Origin: an uncultured Adlercreutzia sp.
Lineage (GTDB): Bacteria; Actinomycetota; Coriobacteriia; Coriobacteriales; Eggerthellaceae
Direction: 5' to 3'
NCBI RefSeq assembly: GCF_958431955.1
Contig: NZ_CAUASN010000005.1
Coordinates: 1 to 64,000 of the forward strand
DNA: 64,000 nt
The position numbers were made by a program, and so were the translations under genes. This document shows positions 31,502 through 39,850 of this stretch, piece after piece (within the stretch, counting starts at the first letter, position 1; each line of letters starts with the position of its first letter). The notes beneath the pieces were generated by a model. It was not told the DNA's origin and searched no databases. It was given only the letters and a program-made list of their open reading frames with translations.

Positions 31502-34255
31502 TCAGTTCAGCATGAGGTCGAGGGCCGCGAAGAGCTTCTCCATCTCGATGGGCTTGGTCAGATGCCCGTCCATGCCGCAGCGCAGAGCCTTCTGGCGATC
31601 TTCCTCGAAGGCGTCGGCGGTCATGGCCAGGATGGGTATGCCCGCCAGCCGCTCGTCGTCGAGGTGGCGGATGGCGCGTGTGGCCTCGTAGCCGTTCATC
31701 ACCGGCATCTGCACGTCCATGAGCACCAGCTGGAAGTGGTCGGCCCCCGACGACTTCAGCTTGTCCACGGCCTCCTGGCCGTTCACGGCGTACTCCACCG
31801 TGAAGCCCTCGTCCTCCAGAAGCGTGATGGCGATCTCGCGGTTCAGGTCGTTGTCGTCCACGAGCAGGATGTGGCTACCGTGCATGCGGTGGTGCGTGTG
31901 GGTGTGCGACGTCTTCTCGGCCTGCAGGCGCGCGGCCGCCGCGCCGCCCTCATCCAGCGCCAGCACAAGCTCGATGGTGAAGGTGGTGCCCTCGCCCTTC
32001 TTGCTCTGCACTCCGATGGAGCCGTGCATCATGTCGACGAGGTTCTTGGTGATGGACATGCCCAGTCCCGTGCCCTGGATGCCGCTGATGGTGCTCGTGC
32101 GCTCGCGCTCGAAGGGGTCGAAGATGTGCTCGACGAAGTCCTCCGCCATGCCGATGCCCGTGTCCGCCACCGTGAAGCGGAAGCGGCCGTAGCCGGCCGG
32201 CGCGCCGTCCAGCTCGTCCACGCGCACCCGGATGAAGCCGCCCGGGTTCGTGAACTTCAAGGAGTTCCCCAAAAGGTTCAGCAGGATCTGGTTGATGCGC
32301 AGCTTGTCGCAGCGCACGTCGGTGTGGGTCACCCCGTCGGTGCTGATGGACAGGTACAGCTGGCGCGCGCTCGCCTCGGCCTGGATGATGCTGTTCAGAT
32401 CCTCCAGAAGGTCGATCAGGCTGCACGGCTGCTCGTCGAGGGCCACCTTGCCGCTCTCGATGCGGCTCATGTCCAGGATATCGTTGATGAGGCTGAGCAG
32501 GTGGGTGGACGACGACTGGATCTTGTCCAGGTACTCGCGCACCCGTTCGGGTTGGTCGATGCGGCTGCTGGCGAGCGTCGTGAAGCCCACGATGGCGTTC
32601 ATCGGTGTGCGGATGTCGTGGGACATGTTCGAGAGGAAGGCGCTCTTCGCCGCGTTGGCCTTGTTCGCCGCCTGCAGCGCCTCCTCGAGAAGGGCTCGCT
32701 TTTTCACCTCCTCGCGCGTCTGCGCGTCGACGCTGCGGAAGCCGAGGACGATGTCGTGGCCCTCCTCCCAGTTGCCGGTGCGCACGGCGGTGGCCTGGCA
32801 GTACTCCACCTCGTCCCCGCGGCAGATGCGGTAGTTCACGTGGGTGCGTGTGGTGCCGCCCAGTTCCTCCAAGAGGTTCTCGGCTGCCAGGGCGCTGCCC
32901 AGGGTGGCGCGGTCGTCCTCGTGGACGGCGCTCTCCAGGTAGGCCCCGATGCAGGTCTCCAGCTGCAAGGGGCCGGTGAACAGCTCGTCGAGGTGGCGCA
33001 TCTTGTCGCCGCTCACGCGCAGCGATATGCCCTCGCCGGTATCCAGGTTGAACGAGCACACGATGAGGTAGTCCTCCGAGAGCGCGTGGATGAGCTCCTT
33101 CTGGTAGCGCTCCTTCTGCACCTCCTCGAGCTTCTTGTCGGTGTAGTCTAAAAGGAAGCGCTGGAACAAGAGCTCGCCGTCGCTCTCGATGAGCTTCACG
33201 TTACCGAGCACGTGCAGGATGTCGCCGTTGCGGTGGCGCACGCGGTACTCGGTGCTCACCGAGTCGCCGACGTTCTTCAGCGTGGCGATGCTGTCGCGCA
33301 GCCGCTGGGCGTCCTCGGGCAGCACCGAGGGGGCCACCATGTCGAAGCCGTGCTCCATGAGGCTCTCCTCGGACTCGTAGCCGAGGATGCGCAGGGCCGC
33401 CTGGTTCACGCCGAGCACGCGGCTGCCGTCGAAGGAGTGGGTGATGACGCCGCACTCCATCGTGGTGAAGATGGTCTCGAGCGTGCGGTTCTTCTCGACG
33501 ATCTCCGTCTCGAAGGCGCGCTCCTGAGTGATGTCGATGCCCACGCCCACCGTGCCCATGACGGCGCCGTCGATGTTGTACAAAGGCGACTTGTAGGTGG
33601 TGAGCAGGCGGATGCCGTCGTTGGTCTGCACCGTCTCCTCCGAGACGATGGTGGACTCGCTCTCCATCACCTGGCGCTCCGACTCGATGCAGGCCGGATC
33701 GTCGGCCTCCACGTCCCAGATGTAGGCGTGGCCGCGGCCCTGCACGTCGTCTTTGGCCTTGTTCACCGTGGCGCAGAAGGCGTCGTTCACCTTGTGGTGG
33801 ATGCCGTCCTTCGACTTGTACCACACCAGCGACGGGATGGAGTTGATGGTGGCCTCGAGATACTGGTTGTCGCGCCAGGCGTCGGCATCGCGCTTGCAGC
33901 GGTCGAGCCAGCGTCCGAGGCGGTAGGCGGCCTCGCGGGCGGAGAGCGGCGCCACCCAGATGTCGTGGATGCGGTCGAGCAGGGGCGCCAGCTCCTCGAT
34001 CTGGTCGCGCGAGGCGATGACGATGACGCAGGCCCGCGGCTTCTTCGCCTCGATGGCGCTCCGCACCCAGGCAAGCGCATCGCGGCCGGTTACGTCTATG
34101 AAGAGCGCGTCGGCCTCGCCCACGGCGCCGTCCTTAGGGCCTTCCACCCGCACGACGGAGTGGGAGAACAGCTCGCGGGGCGGCGTGGCCTCCACGAGCT
34201 GGGCAAAGTCGTCGGCAACGTCGATGAGGCAGATGTTAACCGGGCAGTGGTACAT
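31502..34255 (-). CDS. Hybrid sensor histidine kinase with PAS domains and receiver
   Basis: A 917-residue soluble hybrid kinase with no membrane helix. Residues ~1-115 look like a degenerate receiver (start VNICLIDVADDF, then ADALFIDVTG), followed by PAS domains (~125-260 and ~265-390) and a further sensory segment to ~510. The H-box is SNMSHDIRTPMN (~545), and the ATPase part has NQILLNLLGNSLKFT, DTGIGM and GTGLGMSI. The C-terminal receiver (~790-917) has the phospho-Asp in LVLMDVQMP (~845). A His-rich HTHTHHRMH linker precedes it. GGAGG is seven bases before the ATG. The regulon-like 14-bp motif lies 32 bases upstream. The output partner is not adjacent. Confidence 0.9.
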   Translation of the reverse strand: MYHCPVNICLIDVADDFAQLVEATPPRELFSHSVVRVEGPKDGAVGEADALFIDVTGRDALAWVRSAIEAKKPRACVIVIASRDQIEELAPLLDRIHDIWVAPLSAREAAYRLGRWLDRCKRDADAWRDNQYLEATINSIPSLVWYKSKDGIHHKVNDAFCATVNKAKDDVQGRGHAYIWDVEADDPACIESERQVMESESTIVSEETVQTNDGIRLLTTYKSPLYNIDGAVMGTVGVGIDITQERAFETEIVEKNRTLETIFTTMECGVITHSFDGSRVLGVNQAALRILGYESEESLMEHGFDMVAPSVLPEDAQRLRDSIATLKNVGDSVSTEYRVRHRNGDILHVLGNVKLIESDGELLFQRFLLDYTDKKLEEVQKERYQKELIHALSEDYLIVCSFNLDTGEGISLRVSGDKMRHLDELFTGPLQLETCIGAYLESAVHEDDRATLGSALAAENLLEELGGTTRTHVNYRICRGDEVEYCQATAVRTGNWEEGHDIVLGFRSVDAQTREEVKKRALLEEALQAANKANAAKSAFLSNMSHDIRTPMNAIVGFTTLASSRIDQPERVREYLDKIQSSSTHLLSLINDILDMSRIESGKVALDEQPCSLIDLLEDLNSIIQAEASARQLYLSISTDGVTHTDVRCDKLRINQILLNLLGNSLKFTNPGGFIRVRVDELDGAPAGYGRFRFTVADTGIGMAEDFVEHIFDPFERERTSTISGIQGTGLGMSITKNLVDMMHGSIGVQSKKGEGTTFTIELVLALDEGGAAAARLQAEKTSHTHTHHRMHGSHILLVDDNDLNREIAITLLEDEGFTVEYAVNGQEAVDKLKSSGADHFQLVLMDVQMPVMNGYEATRAIRHLDDERLAGIPILAMTADAFEEDRQKALRCGMDGHLTKPIEMEKLFAALDLMLN

Positions 34256-34286
34256 GACGCGCGTCCTCCAGGGGATACCGGGTAGT

Positions 34287-34301
34287 TTACGGAAGCGTTA
34301 C
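34287..34301 (-). promoter_or_regulatory. Shared motif site 1, before the hybrid kinase
   Basis: On the minus strand this reads GTAACGCTTCCGTAA, matching the TTAC-GCTTCC-GTAA sites at 41451 and 43338 at 13 of 14 positions. It lies 31 bases upstream of the kinase ATG. A binding site for the nearby OmpR-type regulator is inferred. Confidence 0.55.
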
Positions 34302-34396
34302 GACACGGCAACGTTTTCGATCACTGTAGTATACCAAGTTTAATGCCAACTTTATCTGGGCATTTCAACGACAGCTCCCCGCTGGCCCAAATTTGC

Positions 34397-34402
34397 TATA
34401 GT
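34397..34402 (+). promoter_or_regulatory. -10 box TATAGT before the YdcF-like gene
   Basis: TATAGT about 40 bases upstream of the GTG at 34442, next to an AT-rich stretch. Confidence 0.35.
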
Positions 34403-34441
34403 GAACGCCTTCCATCCCGTTTTCCGCCTAGGAGGTGTCCC

Positions 34442-35137
34442 GTGCCCCGCGATAGCGCCCATCGCCTTGCGCCCATCGTCCGCCTGCTGTGGGTGCTGCT
34501 CGCCGTGGCCGCGCTCGCCGTGCTCGCGGTGGCCGTGGCGAACGTCGTCACCGTGGGGGCGACGCGGGGAGATGTGCACACGGTGGCGCAAACCGCCGAG
34601 CTTTTGGAAGACGACCCCGCCGACGCCGTGGTGGTGCTCGGCGCGAGCGTGCATGCCGACGGCACCCCGAGCGACATCTTGGCCGACCGCCTGGAAGTGG
34701 CCGTGGACCTGTACCTCGAGGGCGCGGCGCGCGCCATTATCGTGAGCGGCGACAACCGCTCGTCCCACTACAACGAGTCGGACGCCATGAAGGCCTTCTG
34801 CGTGGAGGCCGGGGTGCCGAGCGAGGACGTGTACGTGGACCACGGCGGCGTGAACACCTACGAGTCGATGTACCGGGCCCGCCACGTCTTCGGCGCCGAG
34901 CGCATTGTGGTGGCCACCCAGGCCTACCATCTCTACCGCGCCATGTTCGCCGCCGACTGCCTGGGCATGCAAGCCTGGGGCGTGGCCTGCGACAAGGGCG
35001 CCTACGACAACCAGCAGACCTACAGCGTGCGCGAGATCATGGCGCGGACGAAGGACTTCTACGCGGCGCTGCTGCGTCTGCCCGTGGACACCCGCGGCGA
35101 GACCGTCTCGCTGCACGATTCCGGCGATCTGACCTAG
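34442..35137 (+). CDS. YdcF/SanA-type (DUF218) membrane-anchored protein
   Basis: A 231-residue protein with one N-terminal membrane helix (residues ~11-35) and a DUF218 domain. The domain signature is visible as AVVVLGASVHADGTPSDILADRL and then SGDN..., TYESMYRARHVFGAERI and TQAYHLYRAMF. Members such as SanA affect envelope permeability to antibiotics and are thought to act on cell-wall or lipid-carrier metabolites; no reaction is firmly assigned. The GTG at 34442 was chosen because AGGAGGT is five bases upstream. The next gene starts eleven bases after its stop, and that gene's ribosome site includes this stop codon, so they are co-transcribed. Confidence 0.85.
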   Translation: MPRDSAHRLAPIVRLLWVLLAVAALAVLAVAVANVVTVGATRGDVHTVAQTAELLEDDPADAVVVLGASVHADGTPSDILADRLEVAVDLYLEGAARAIIVSGDNRSSHYNESDAMKAFCVEAGVPSEDVYVDHGGVNTYESMYRARHVFGAERIVVATQAYHLYRAMFAADCLGMQAWGVACDKGAYDNQQTYSVREIMARTKDFYAALLRLPVDTRGETVSLHDSGDLT

Positions 35138-35147
35138 GAGAATCCCT

Positions 35148-36011
35148 ATGCCGAGCCTCTTCTCCGAGTTGAGCCAGCTCACGGCGAGCCTGCCCCCCGA
35201 GGCTGCGGCGGCTCTGAAGCGCGCCCGCAACAAGGAGCGCTACCGCGCCGCCGTGGAGCGCACCTGGCGCCGCCGCCCCGAGGTCGGCCGCCTCGTGCTT
35301 GCCCACACCAACGGCATCTACATCGCCAAGGACGACCGCCCCCGCAAGGGGCCCGACAAGGACCGCGACTGGTGGGTTTTCGGCATCTACCTGGACGACG
35401 CGGTCGTGCGCACCGAGGTGGACGCCTGGCAGTCGATCCTCTTGGAGGCCCTGCGCGACGAGGGGCTCTCCGTCGACGAGCTGCGGTTTTTCCCCGCTAA
35501 ATGGGACATGCGCGCCCGCAAGCTCTTCCCCGAGATAGCCGCAGGGGGCGACGACGCCCCGGGCAGGGTCGAGGCTGCGGCACCGTCGGGCGACGGGAGG
35601 CGCCGCCGCGACGCCTCCCGCGGGCTCGACATCGTGAAATGCGCCGTGTGCCTGGTGTTCGAGGACGTCGATCAGGCATGGGCGCTGCTGGAGAAGGTGC
35701 GGGGCGCGTCCCTCGACGAGGTGCTCCTGCGCGAGCCGCGGCAGAACGGATCGCGCCGCGACGACACGCTCCGCAGTGGCGAGAAGAGCTACTGGCTCAC
35801 GTTGTACGTGGACGACGTCGAGGGCGTGCAGCGCATCATCGATGCCTTCGGAGACGCCATCCGCACCCGTGCCTGGCGCTTGGGCCTGAGCATCCGCAAG
35901 ATCGGCGTGCGGAAGGCCTCGCCGGCGCTGGCTGGCCGCTGCGCCTTCCGCCGCCAGGGACCCTCGATTCCGCTGGGCGCCCCGGACGGCTCGGACGGCA
36001 CGGCAGCCTAG
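35148..36011 (+). CDS. Hypothetical protein, second gene of the YdcF-like operon
   Basis: A 287-residue soluble, basic protein I do not recognise. An N-terminal helical part (ALKRARNKERYRAAVERTWRRR) is followed by a mixed domain with DWWVFGIYLDDAVVRTEVDAW and ILLEALRDEGLSVDELRFFP. The latter looks faintly like the DciA (DUF721) fold, but the match is too weak to name. A second, similar-sized half (CAVCLVFEDVDQAWALLEKV, then YWLTLYVDDVEGVQRIIDAF) suggests an internal duplication. TAGGAGA lies before the ATG. Its stop overlaps the stop of the convergent gene by four bases. Confidence 0.6.
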   Translation: MPSLFSELSQLTASLPPEAAAALKRARNKERYRAAVERTWRRRPEVGRLVLAHTNGIYIAKDDRPRKGPDKDRDWWVFGIYLDDAVVRTEVDAWQSILLEALRDEGLSVDELRFFPAKWDMRARKLFPEIAAGGDDAPGRVEAAAPSGDGRRRRDASRGLDIVKCAVCLVFEDVDQAWALLEKVRGASLDEVLLREPRQNGSRRDDTLRSGEKSYWLTLYVDDVEGVQRIIDAFGDAIRTRAWRLGLSIRKIGVRKASPALAGRCAFRRQGPSIPLGAPDGSDGTAA

Positions 36012-36448
36012 CCGAACTGCTCGAGGGGCACCTCGTCGCACAGCGAGATGCGCAGTTCCCAGCAGTTGCCCAGGTTGTAGGTGTAGAACAGCGGCGCCTG
36101 CCGATCGGCGAGCACGTTGCCCACTGGCACCTCGGCGGCCGGGTATATCTTGCGGCAGCGGGCCGAGAGGCGGTCGTTGGCGCGGAACAGCTCGGGATCC
36201 TCGTAGCGGTTGCTGCCGTGGCTGAAGAAGTAGTTGTGGGAGTCGTCCCAGCCGAACAGCTCGGTGATGGCGCGGTGCAGGTCGGCGAGCGAGTCGCCCG
36301 GGTGCACGCAGGCGCGGCGCACATGGGCCGGCTCGGTGTCCATGAGCTCGATGGCGAGGTCGAGCGGCGCGCCCCCCTCGACGGTGCGGGCCGTCCCGTG
36401 CGCCCCCGTGCGCGGATCGACCGGAAACTTGATGATCTTCGCTGCCAT
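36008..36448 (-). CDS. pRiA4b ORF-3-like protein
   Basis: A 146-residue protein with the features of the plasmid pRiA4b ORF-3-like family: LADLHRAITELFGWDDSHNYFF near the middle and FYTYNLGNCWELRISL near the end, with conserved W/H/Y positions. The family is often found on mobile elements, and its function is unknown. The ATG at 36448 has GGGAAAGG upstream; an in-frame TTG at 36475 is less likely. The gene is convergent with the preceding one and shares four bases with it (both stops lie in CTAG). No other mobile-element gene is nearby. Confidence 0.7.
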   Translation of the reverse strand: MAAKIIKFPVDPRTGAHGTARTVEGGAPLDLAIELMDTEPAHVRRACVHPGDSLADLHRAITELFGWDDSHNYFFSHGSNRYEDPELFRANDRLSARCRKIYPAAEVPVGNVLADRQAPLFYTYNLGNCWELRISLCDEVPLEQFG

Positions 36449-36649
36449 GCCTGTGCCTTTCCCCGTGGTCGACAATGGCTCGGGCGCATTGTAGCAAGTC
36501 TTTTCCCGTCTTGGCTCGCAATGGTTGAAATAGCGTTAAAATGCGGTGGTTATCAGGGGATTATCGGTTGTTAATAATGAGTCAATAGGTCAGGTAATTG
36601 GGGAATTGATGAGCAGGGCGCTTCGCGATGACGGCCCGGGCGGGCGCGG

Positions 36650-36655
36650 TATAAT
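36650..36655 (+). promoter_or_regulatory. -10 box TATAAT before tetR-type gene
   Basis: A consensus TATAAT 38 bases before the chosen GTG start at 36693. Transcription would start near 36662, which argues against the ATG at 36663. Confidence 0.5.
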
Positions 36656-36692
36656 CTTCCGCATGACGACGAAATGCCCGGAAAGGACGAGC

Positions 36693-37322
36693 GTGGCCCA
36701 GCGGAAGACGAGGACGACCAAGGCGGATGCCACCCGGCGCCAGCTTCTGGACGCCGCCCTCGCCGTCATTGCCGAGCACGGCTACGCCGAGGCGACGGTG
36801 GACCGCATCGTGGAGGAGGCGGGGGTCTCCAAGGGCGTGGCCTACTACTATTTCCCCAGCAAGGCCGCCATCGCCGAGAGCATCCTCGTGGAAGGCATCG
36901 GGGAGCTGATCGCCTCGTTCGAGGGCGTCGCCGGCCAGGCTCCCTCGGCCACCGAAGCCCTCATCGCCATGGTGGAGCTGTTCGCCGAGGTCATCTTCGA
37001 CAACGCGGCCTTCGGCCGGTTCTTCGTAGCCGAGCTGTGGCGCCCGGGCCGTGCCTGGTCGGAGGCGATGCGCGACCACGAGCAACGGCTCTTGGCCCTG
37101 CTCGAGGCGCAGCTGGCGCGCGGGCAGCGCGAGGGCACCGTGCGCGCCGAGCTCGACCCGGCCTTCGAGGCGGTGGCGCTCGTGGGCATGGTTCTCACCA
37201 CCACGCTCTACTACATCGCCGAGGGCGAGGCCGAGGGAGGCGATCTTGAGCGCTCGCGGCATCGCTTCGTGGCCCGCATCCGCGACTTCGTGCACCACGC
37301 GAACGCGCCGGCGGCGTCCTGA
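36693..37322 (+). CDS. TetR family transcriptional regulator
   Basis: A 209-residue TetR-type repressor. The N-terminal helix-turn-helix (residues ~10-56) reads TRRQLLDAALAVIAEHGYAEATV, then EEAGVSKGVAYYYFPSK, the family hallmark. The C-terminal ligand domain is of normal size. The GTG at 36693 was chosen: GGAAAGGA is five bases upstream, and a TATAAT box places transcription start just before it. An ATG ten codons earlier would be nearly leaderless. No transporter or enzyme is adjacent in an obvious target position; it may control serA downstream (124-base gap) or itself. Confidence 0.88.
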   Translation: MAQRKTRTTKADATRRQLLDAALAVIAEHGYAEATVDRIVEEAGVSKGVAYYYFPSKAAIAESILVEGIGELIASFEGVAGQAPSATEALIAMVELFAEVIFDNAAFGRFFVAELWRPGRAWSEAMRDHEQRLLALLEAQLARGQREGTVRAELDPAFEAVALVGMVLTTTLYYIAEGEAEGGDLERSRHRFVARIRDFVHHANAPAAS

Positions 37323-37390
37323 GCGCGCCGCATACGCGCGCATTTGACCCGCACGGGCGCAGGGCGCACGGGCGTGCGGCGAAATCGCGG

Positions 37391-37396
37391 TATGCT
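37391..37396 (+). promoter_or_regulatory. -10 box TATGCT before serA
   Basis: TATGCT followed by GGGG, 50 bases before the serA start. It resembles the TATAATGGGG pattern seen elsewhere in the window. Confidence 0.4.
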
Positions 37397-37446
37397 GGGG
37401 CGGTAAGCGACCCCGGGATGCCCGGGCTTTCGAGAAGGAGCGCCCC

Positions 37447-38367
37447 ATGTACAAGATCCACTGCCTGAACAACATCTCGCCCGAGGGCCTCGCCCTGCTC
37501 ACCGATAGCTACGAGCTGACCGATAACGTGGAAGAGGCCGACGCCATCCTGGTGCGCTCCGCCGACATGCACGACATGCCCATCCCCGCCAACTTGAAGG
37601 CCGTGGCCCGCGCCGGCGCCGGGGTGAACAACATCCCGCTTGACAAGTTCGCCGAGGCCGGCATCGCCGTGTTCAACACGCCGGGGGCCAACGCCAACGC
37701 CGTGAAGGAGCTCGTGCTCGCGGGCATGCTGCTGGCGAGCCGCGACATCATCGGGGGCGTGGAGTGGGTGCGCGCCAACGCCGACGACGAGAACGTGGGC
37801 AAGAGCGCCGAGAAGGCCAAGAAGCAGTTCGCCGGCGGCGAGATCATGGGCAAGACCCTGGGCGTCATCGGCCTGGGGGCCATCGGCGCGAAGGTGGCCC
37901 AGGCCGCCGAGGCCCTCGGCATGAAGGTGGTGGGCTACGACCCGGCCCTCGACGGCATCACGGTGCACGAGCGCATCTCGCCTGACGTGGAGTTCGCCGA
38001 CGACTTGTCCAAGCTGTACCCGGTGTGCGACTTCATTACCATCCACGTGCCGGCGCTGCCTGCTACGAAGATGATGATCAACGCCGAGGCCCTGTCCCAG
38101 ATGAAGGACGGTGTGGTGTTTTTGAACTTCTCCCGCGACGTGCTCGTGGACGACGCGGCCATGGCCGAGGCGCTGGATTCCGGCAAGGTGGCCGCCTACG
38201 TGACCGACTTCGCGAACCCGGCCGTGGTGAAGATGGAGCGCGCCATCGTCATTCCGCATCTGGGCGCCTCCACTGCCGAGGCCGAGGATAACTGCGCCAA
38301 GATGGCCGTGGAGGAGCTTATGGCCTACCTTGAGCGCGGCGAGAAGATCCATTGCGTGAATATGTAA
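37447..38367 (+). CDS. serA: D-3-phosphoglycerate dehydrogenase, short form without ACT domain
   Basis: A 306-residue D-isomer 2-hydroxyacid dehydrogenase that best matches 3-phosphoglycerate dehydrogenase, the first step of serine synthesis. The NAD site is GLGAIG (residues 142-147). Catalytic Arg is in NFSRDVLVD, and the active His is in IPHLGAST. The sequence KVAAYVTDFANP replaces the usual DVF..EP. This pattern fits the anaerobe-type enzyme, which normally continues for about 80 residues into an ACT domain; here it stops at GEKIHCVNM, exactly where that domain would begin. AAGGAG precedes the ATG. serC is not adjacent. Confidence 0.85.
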   Translation: MYKIHCLNNISPEGLALLTDSYELTDNVEEADAILVRSADMHDMPIPANLKAVARAGAGVNNIPLDKFAEAGIAVFNTPGANANAVKELVLAGMLLASRDIIGGVEWVRANADDENVGKSAEKAKKQFAGGEIMGKTLGVIGLGAIGAKVAQAAEALGMKVVGYDPALDGITVHERISPDVEFADDLSKLYPVCDFITIHVPALPATKMMINAEALSQMKDGVVFLNFSRDVLVDDAAMAEALDSGKVAAYVTDFANPAVVKMERAIVIPHLGASTAEAEDNCAKMAVEELMAYLERGEKIHCVNM

Positions 38368-38390
38368 GTAGCAGCATCCTGCCTTGCAAC

Positions 38391-38425
38391 AGCGGGCGGT
38401 GCGGGGAGAACCCGCGCCGCCCGCT
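38391..38425 (+). terminator. Hairpin after serA
   Basis: A long GC stem (38391-38405 with 38411-38425, one mismatch, loop GAGAA) without a T run. Either a terminator or a 3' stabiliser. Confidence 0.5.
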
Positions 38426-38460
38426 TCGCGTATAAGGGCCGAAGGACTTTTGTTATCCCA

Positions 38461-38490
38461 AGGGGGCGACTGGCTGGTCGCCTCCTTCTT
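38461..38490 (+). terminator. Second hairpin after serA, with T-rich tail
   Basis: A stem of at least 6 bp (GGCGAC at 38465-38470 with GTCGCC at 38477-38482) followed by TCCTTCTT. A likely terminator of serA ahead of the convergent toxin-antitoxin operon. Confidence 0.55.
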
Positions 38491-38503
38491 GTCGGGAACG
38501 ACC

Positions 38504-38983
38504 TCAGGCAATTCCCCGAATGGCCTTCAGGATTTGAACTCCCCGTTCGATTTGGGATTCTCCGAGGAGGCCCTTGGCTTCGAGGATGCGCTCGACGGCT
38601 TGCTCCGGGTCGAGGGAATGGTACGGGTAGTACAGGCTGCGCAGTTCCCGGGCTCCGATGAGGCGGTACACCTCCTTGCTTGGCTTGCCCGTTATCTGGC
38701 AAAGGCAACGGTACAGATACCCCATCCAGTGCATTTCGTTCGCTGTGTACTTTTCGCTTCCGTAAGGCGCCGTCGCGTAATGGTCGTCCACCTCCTCGAT
38801 CAAGGCGTGCGTCTCGTCGGATTCGAAGGGGAAGCTGCCGTTGTCGATGCGCTGAGCCAGAGGGGAGCGCATGAACCTTCTCACGAAGGATGCCGAGCTG
38901 CCGGGGCTGGCGGTAAGGGAATGCTCAAACAGCGCGGCTTGGGCCGAGCAGAGTTTTCGGTCGAGTTCGTCCATGGCCCTCAT
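38504..38983 (-). CDS. Partner (probable antitoxin) of the DUF3990 protein
   Basis: A 159-residue soluble protein translated from an ATG that overlaps the stop of the upstream DUF3990 gene (ATGA). The N-terminal half is acidic and helical. The C-terminal half carries a strongly patterned block, NEMHWMGYLYRCLCQITGK and EVYRLIGARELRSLYYPYHS, then LDPEQAVERILEAKG. I recall this kind of block in small proteins next to DUF3990-type genes in Firmicutes and think of DUF3791-like antitoxins, but I cannot name the family. The order toxin-then-partner and tight coupling fit an antitoxin or immunity role; this is inference. Confidence 0.6.
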   Translation of the reverse strand: MRAMDELDRKLCSAQAALFEHSLTASPGSSASFVRRFMRSPLAQRIDNGSFPFESDETHALIEEVDDHYATAPYGSEKYTANEMHWMGYLYRCLCQITGKPSKEVYRLIGARELRSLYYPYHSLDPEQAVERILEAKGLLGESQIERGVQILKAIRGIA

Positions 38984-39840
38984 GAGAGCACCTCGTCGAT
39001 ATAGAGGCCCTGGCCGCGGAACTGCCGGCGAGCGACGCGAACCTTGTCGGCGCCGACGGAGGCTCCTCGTTGGCGCTCGCGAACGTAGGCCGACTTCTCC
39101 TCGTCGGATAGGAAGCACCGCTCGACGCAGGATGTTTGGGCGAGGGCCCTCTCGGTCAGGAGGACGTATTGATTGCCCAGGTTGGTGGCCGAGAGGCAGT
39201 GCTGACATTGCACATCGGTGATCTCTCCGTCCATGAACTGATTGAGAATCTCGAACATGCGGTTGTCGGCAATGGGGGCAACCAGATAGTCGATGCCTTC
39301 GAGCTGCCGGCGCAGGGCTGCAATCTTCTCGTGCTCGGCATAGGCGTTCAATTTTCCGCGGAACCATCCGATGGAGAGCATCCAGTCCCGGTCGACGCGA
39401 TAGGTGCGGCTGGAGAGTCCGGCGGGGTTAAAGCTGAAGATGTAGACTGATGAAGCGGGGTAGCCGGAAACGAACATGGCGGACTGCTCCAGGCTCTCGC
39501 CACAGTAAAAGCCGCAACCGAAGTCGTTGGCCGGACGGGAATGGGCGAGCGAGAGGGGGCCGGCAATCTCTCGCTTGGCTCCGTGGAAAAGCGGAATGAG
39601 GCCTGCGGCGCCGAGTTGCTCCTTGTGGAGTTGCGCCTTGATGTCGTTCAGACGCACCCCTTCGCGGAAGGCAAAATCGTAGAAGGCCATTTGACTCGCG
39701 GAGGAGGGGGCGTAATCACCGCCCTTCCAGCGGCTTATCGTCACAGGATCGACTCCGATACGCTCCGCGAGGTCGCGGTAGCTCATATTGAGGAGTTCCT
39801 TCACCAGTTCTATGTCCTCCGAGAATCGGAAATCCTCCAT
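38980..39840 (-). CDS. HTH-DUF3990 protein, probable ADP-ribosyltransferase-fold toxin
   Basis: A 286-residue protein with an N-terminal helix-turn-helix (residues ~18-40, YRDLAERIGVDPVTISRWKG) joined to a DUF3990 domain (~82-236). The domain's conserved positions are present: F-H86-G87, D106-FG-G110-F111-Y112, APIADNR (188-194), and Q224 in QYVLLTERAL. DUF3990 has been placed in the ADP-ribosyltransferase superfamily, with H, Y and a late polar residue forming the NAD pocket. About 50 extra residues follow the domain. GGAGG is five bases before the ATG at 39840. A palindromic AT-rich site directly upstream suggests that the HTH regulates its own operon. Confidence 0.75.
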   Translation of the reverse strand: MEDFRFSEDIELVKELLNMSYRDLAERIGVDPVTISRWKGGDYAPSSASQMAFYDFAFREGVRLNDIKAQLHKEQLGAAGLIPLFHGAKREIAGPLSLAHSRPANDFGCGFYCGESLEQSAMFVSGYPASSVYIFSFNPAGLSSRTYRVDRDWMLSIGWFRGKLNAYAEHEKIAALRRQLEGIDYLVAPIADNRMFEILNQFMDGEITDVQCQHCLSATNLGNQYVLLTERALAQTSCVERCFLSDEEKSAYVRERQRGASVGADKVRVARRQFRGQGLYIDEVLS

Positions 39841-39850
39841 GCGGGCCTCC

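Noticed and set aside
36008..36448. Insertion sequence or plasmid remnant signalled by the pRiA4b ORF-3-like gene
   Set aside because: No transposase, terminal repeats or other mobile genes beside it; its codon use looks like that of its neighbours.
36663..36692. ATG at 36663 as TetR start
   Set aside because: It lies at the expected transcription start of the TATAAT box and has no ribosome site, whereas the GTG at 36693 does.
38525..38545. tRNA T-arm-like string on the minus strand (GTTCAAATCC)
   Set aside because: Flanking bases do not pair into a T stem or cloverleaf, and the stretch encodes the conserved end of the DUF3990 partner protein.
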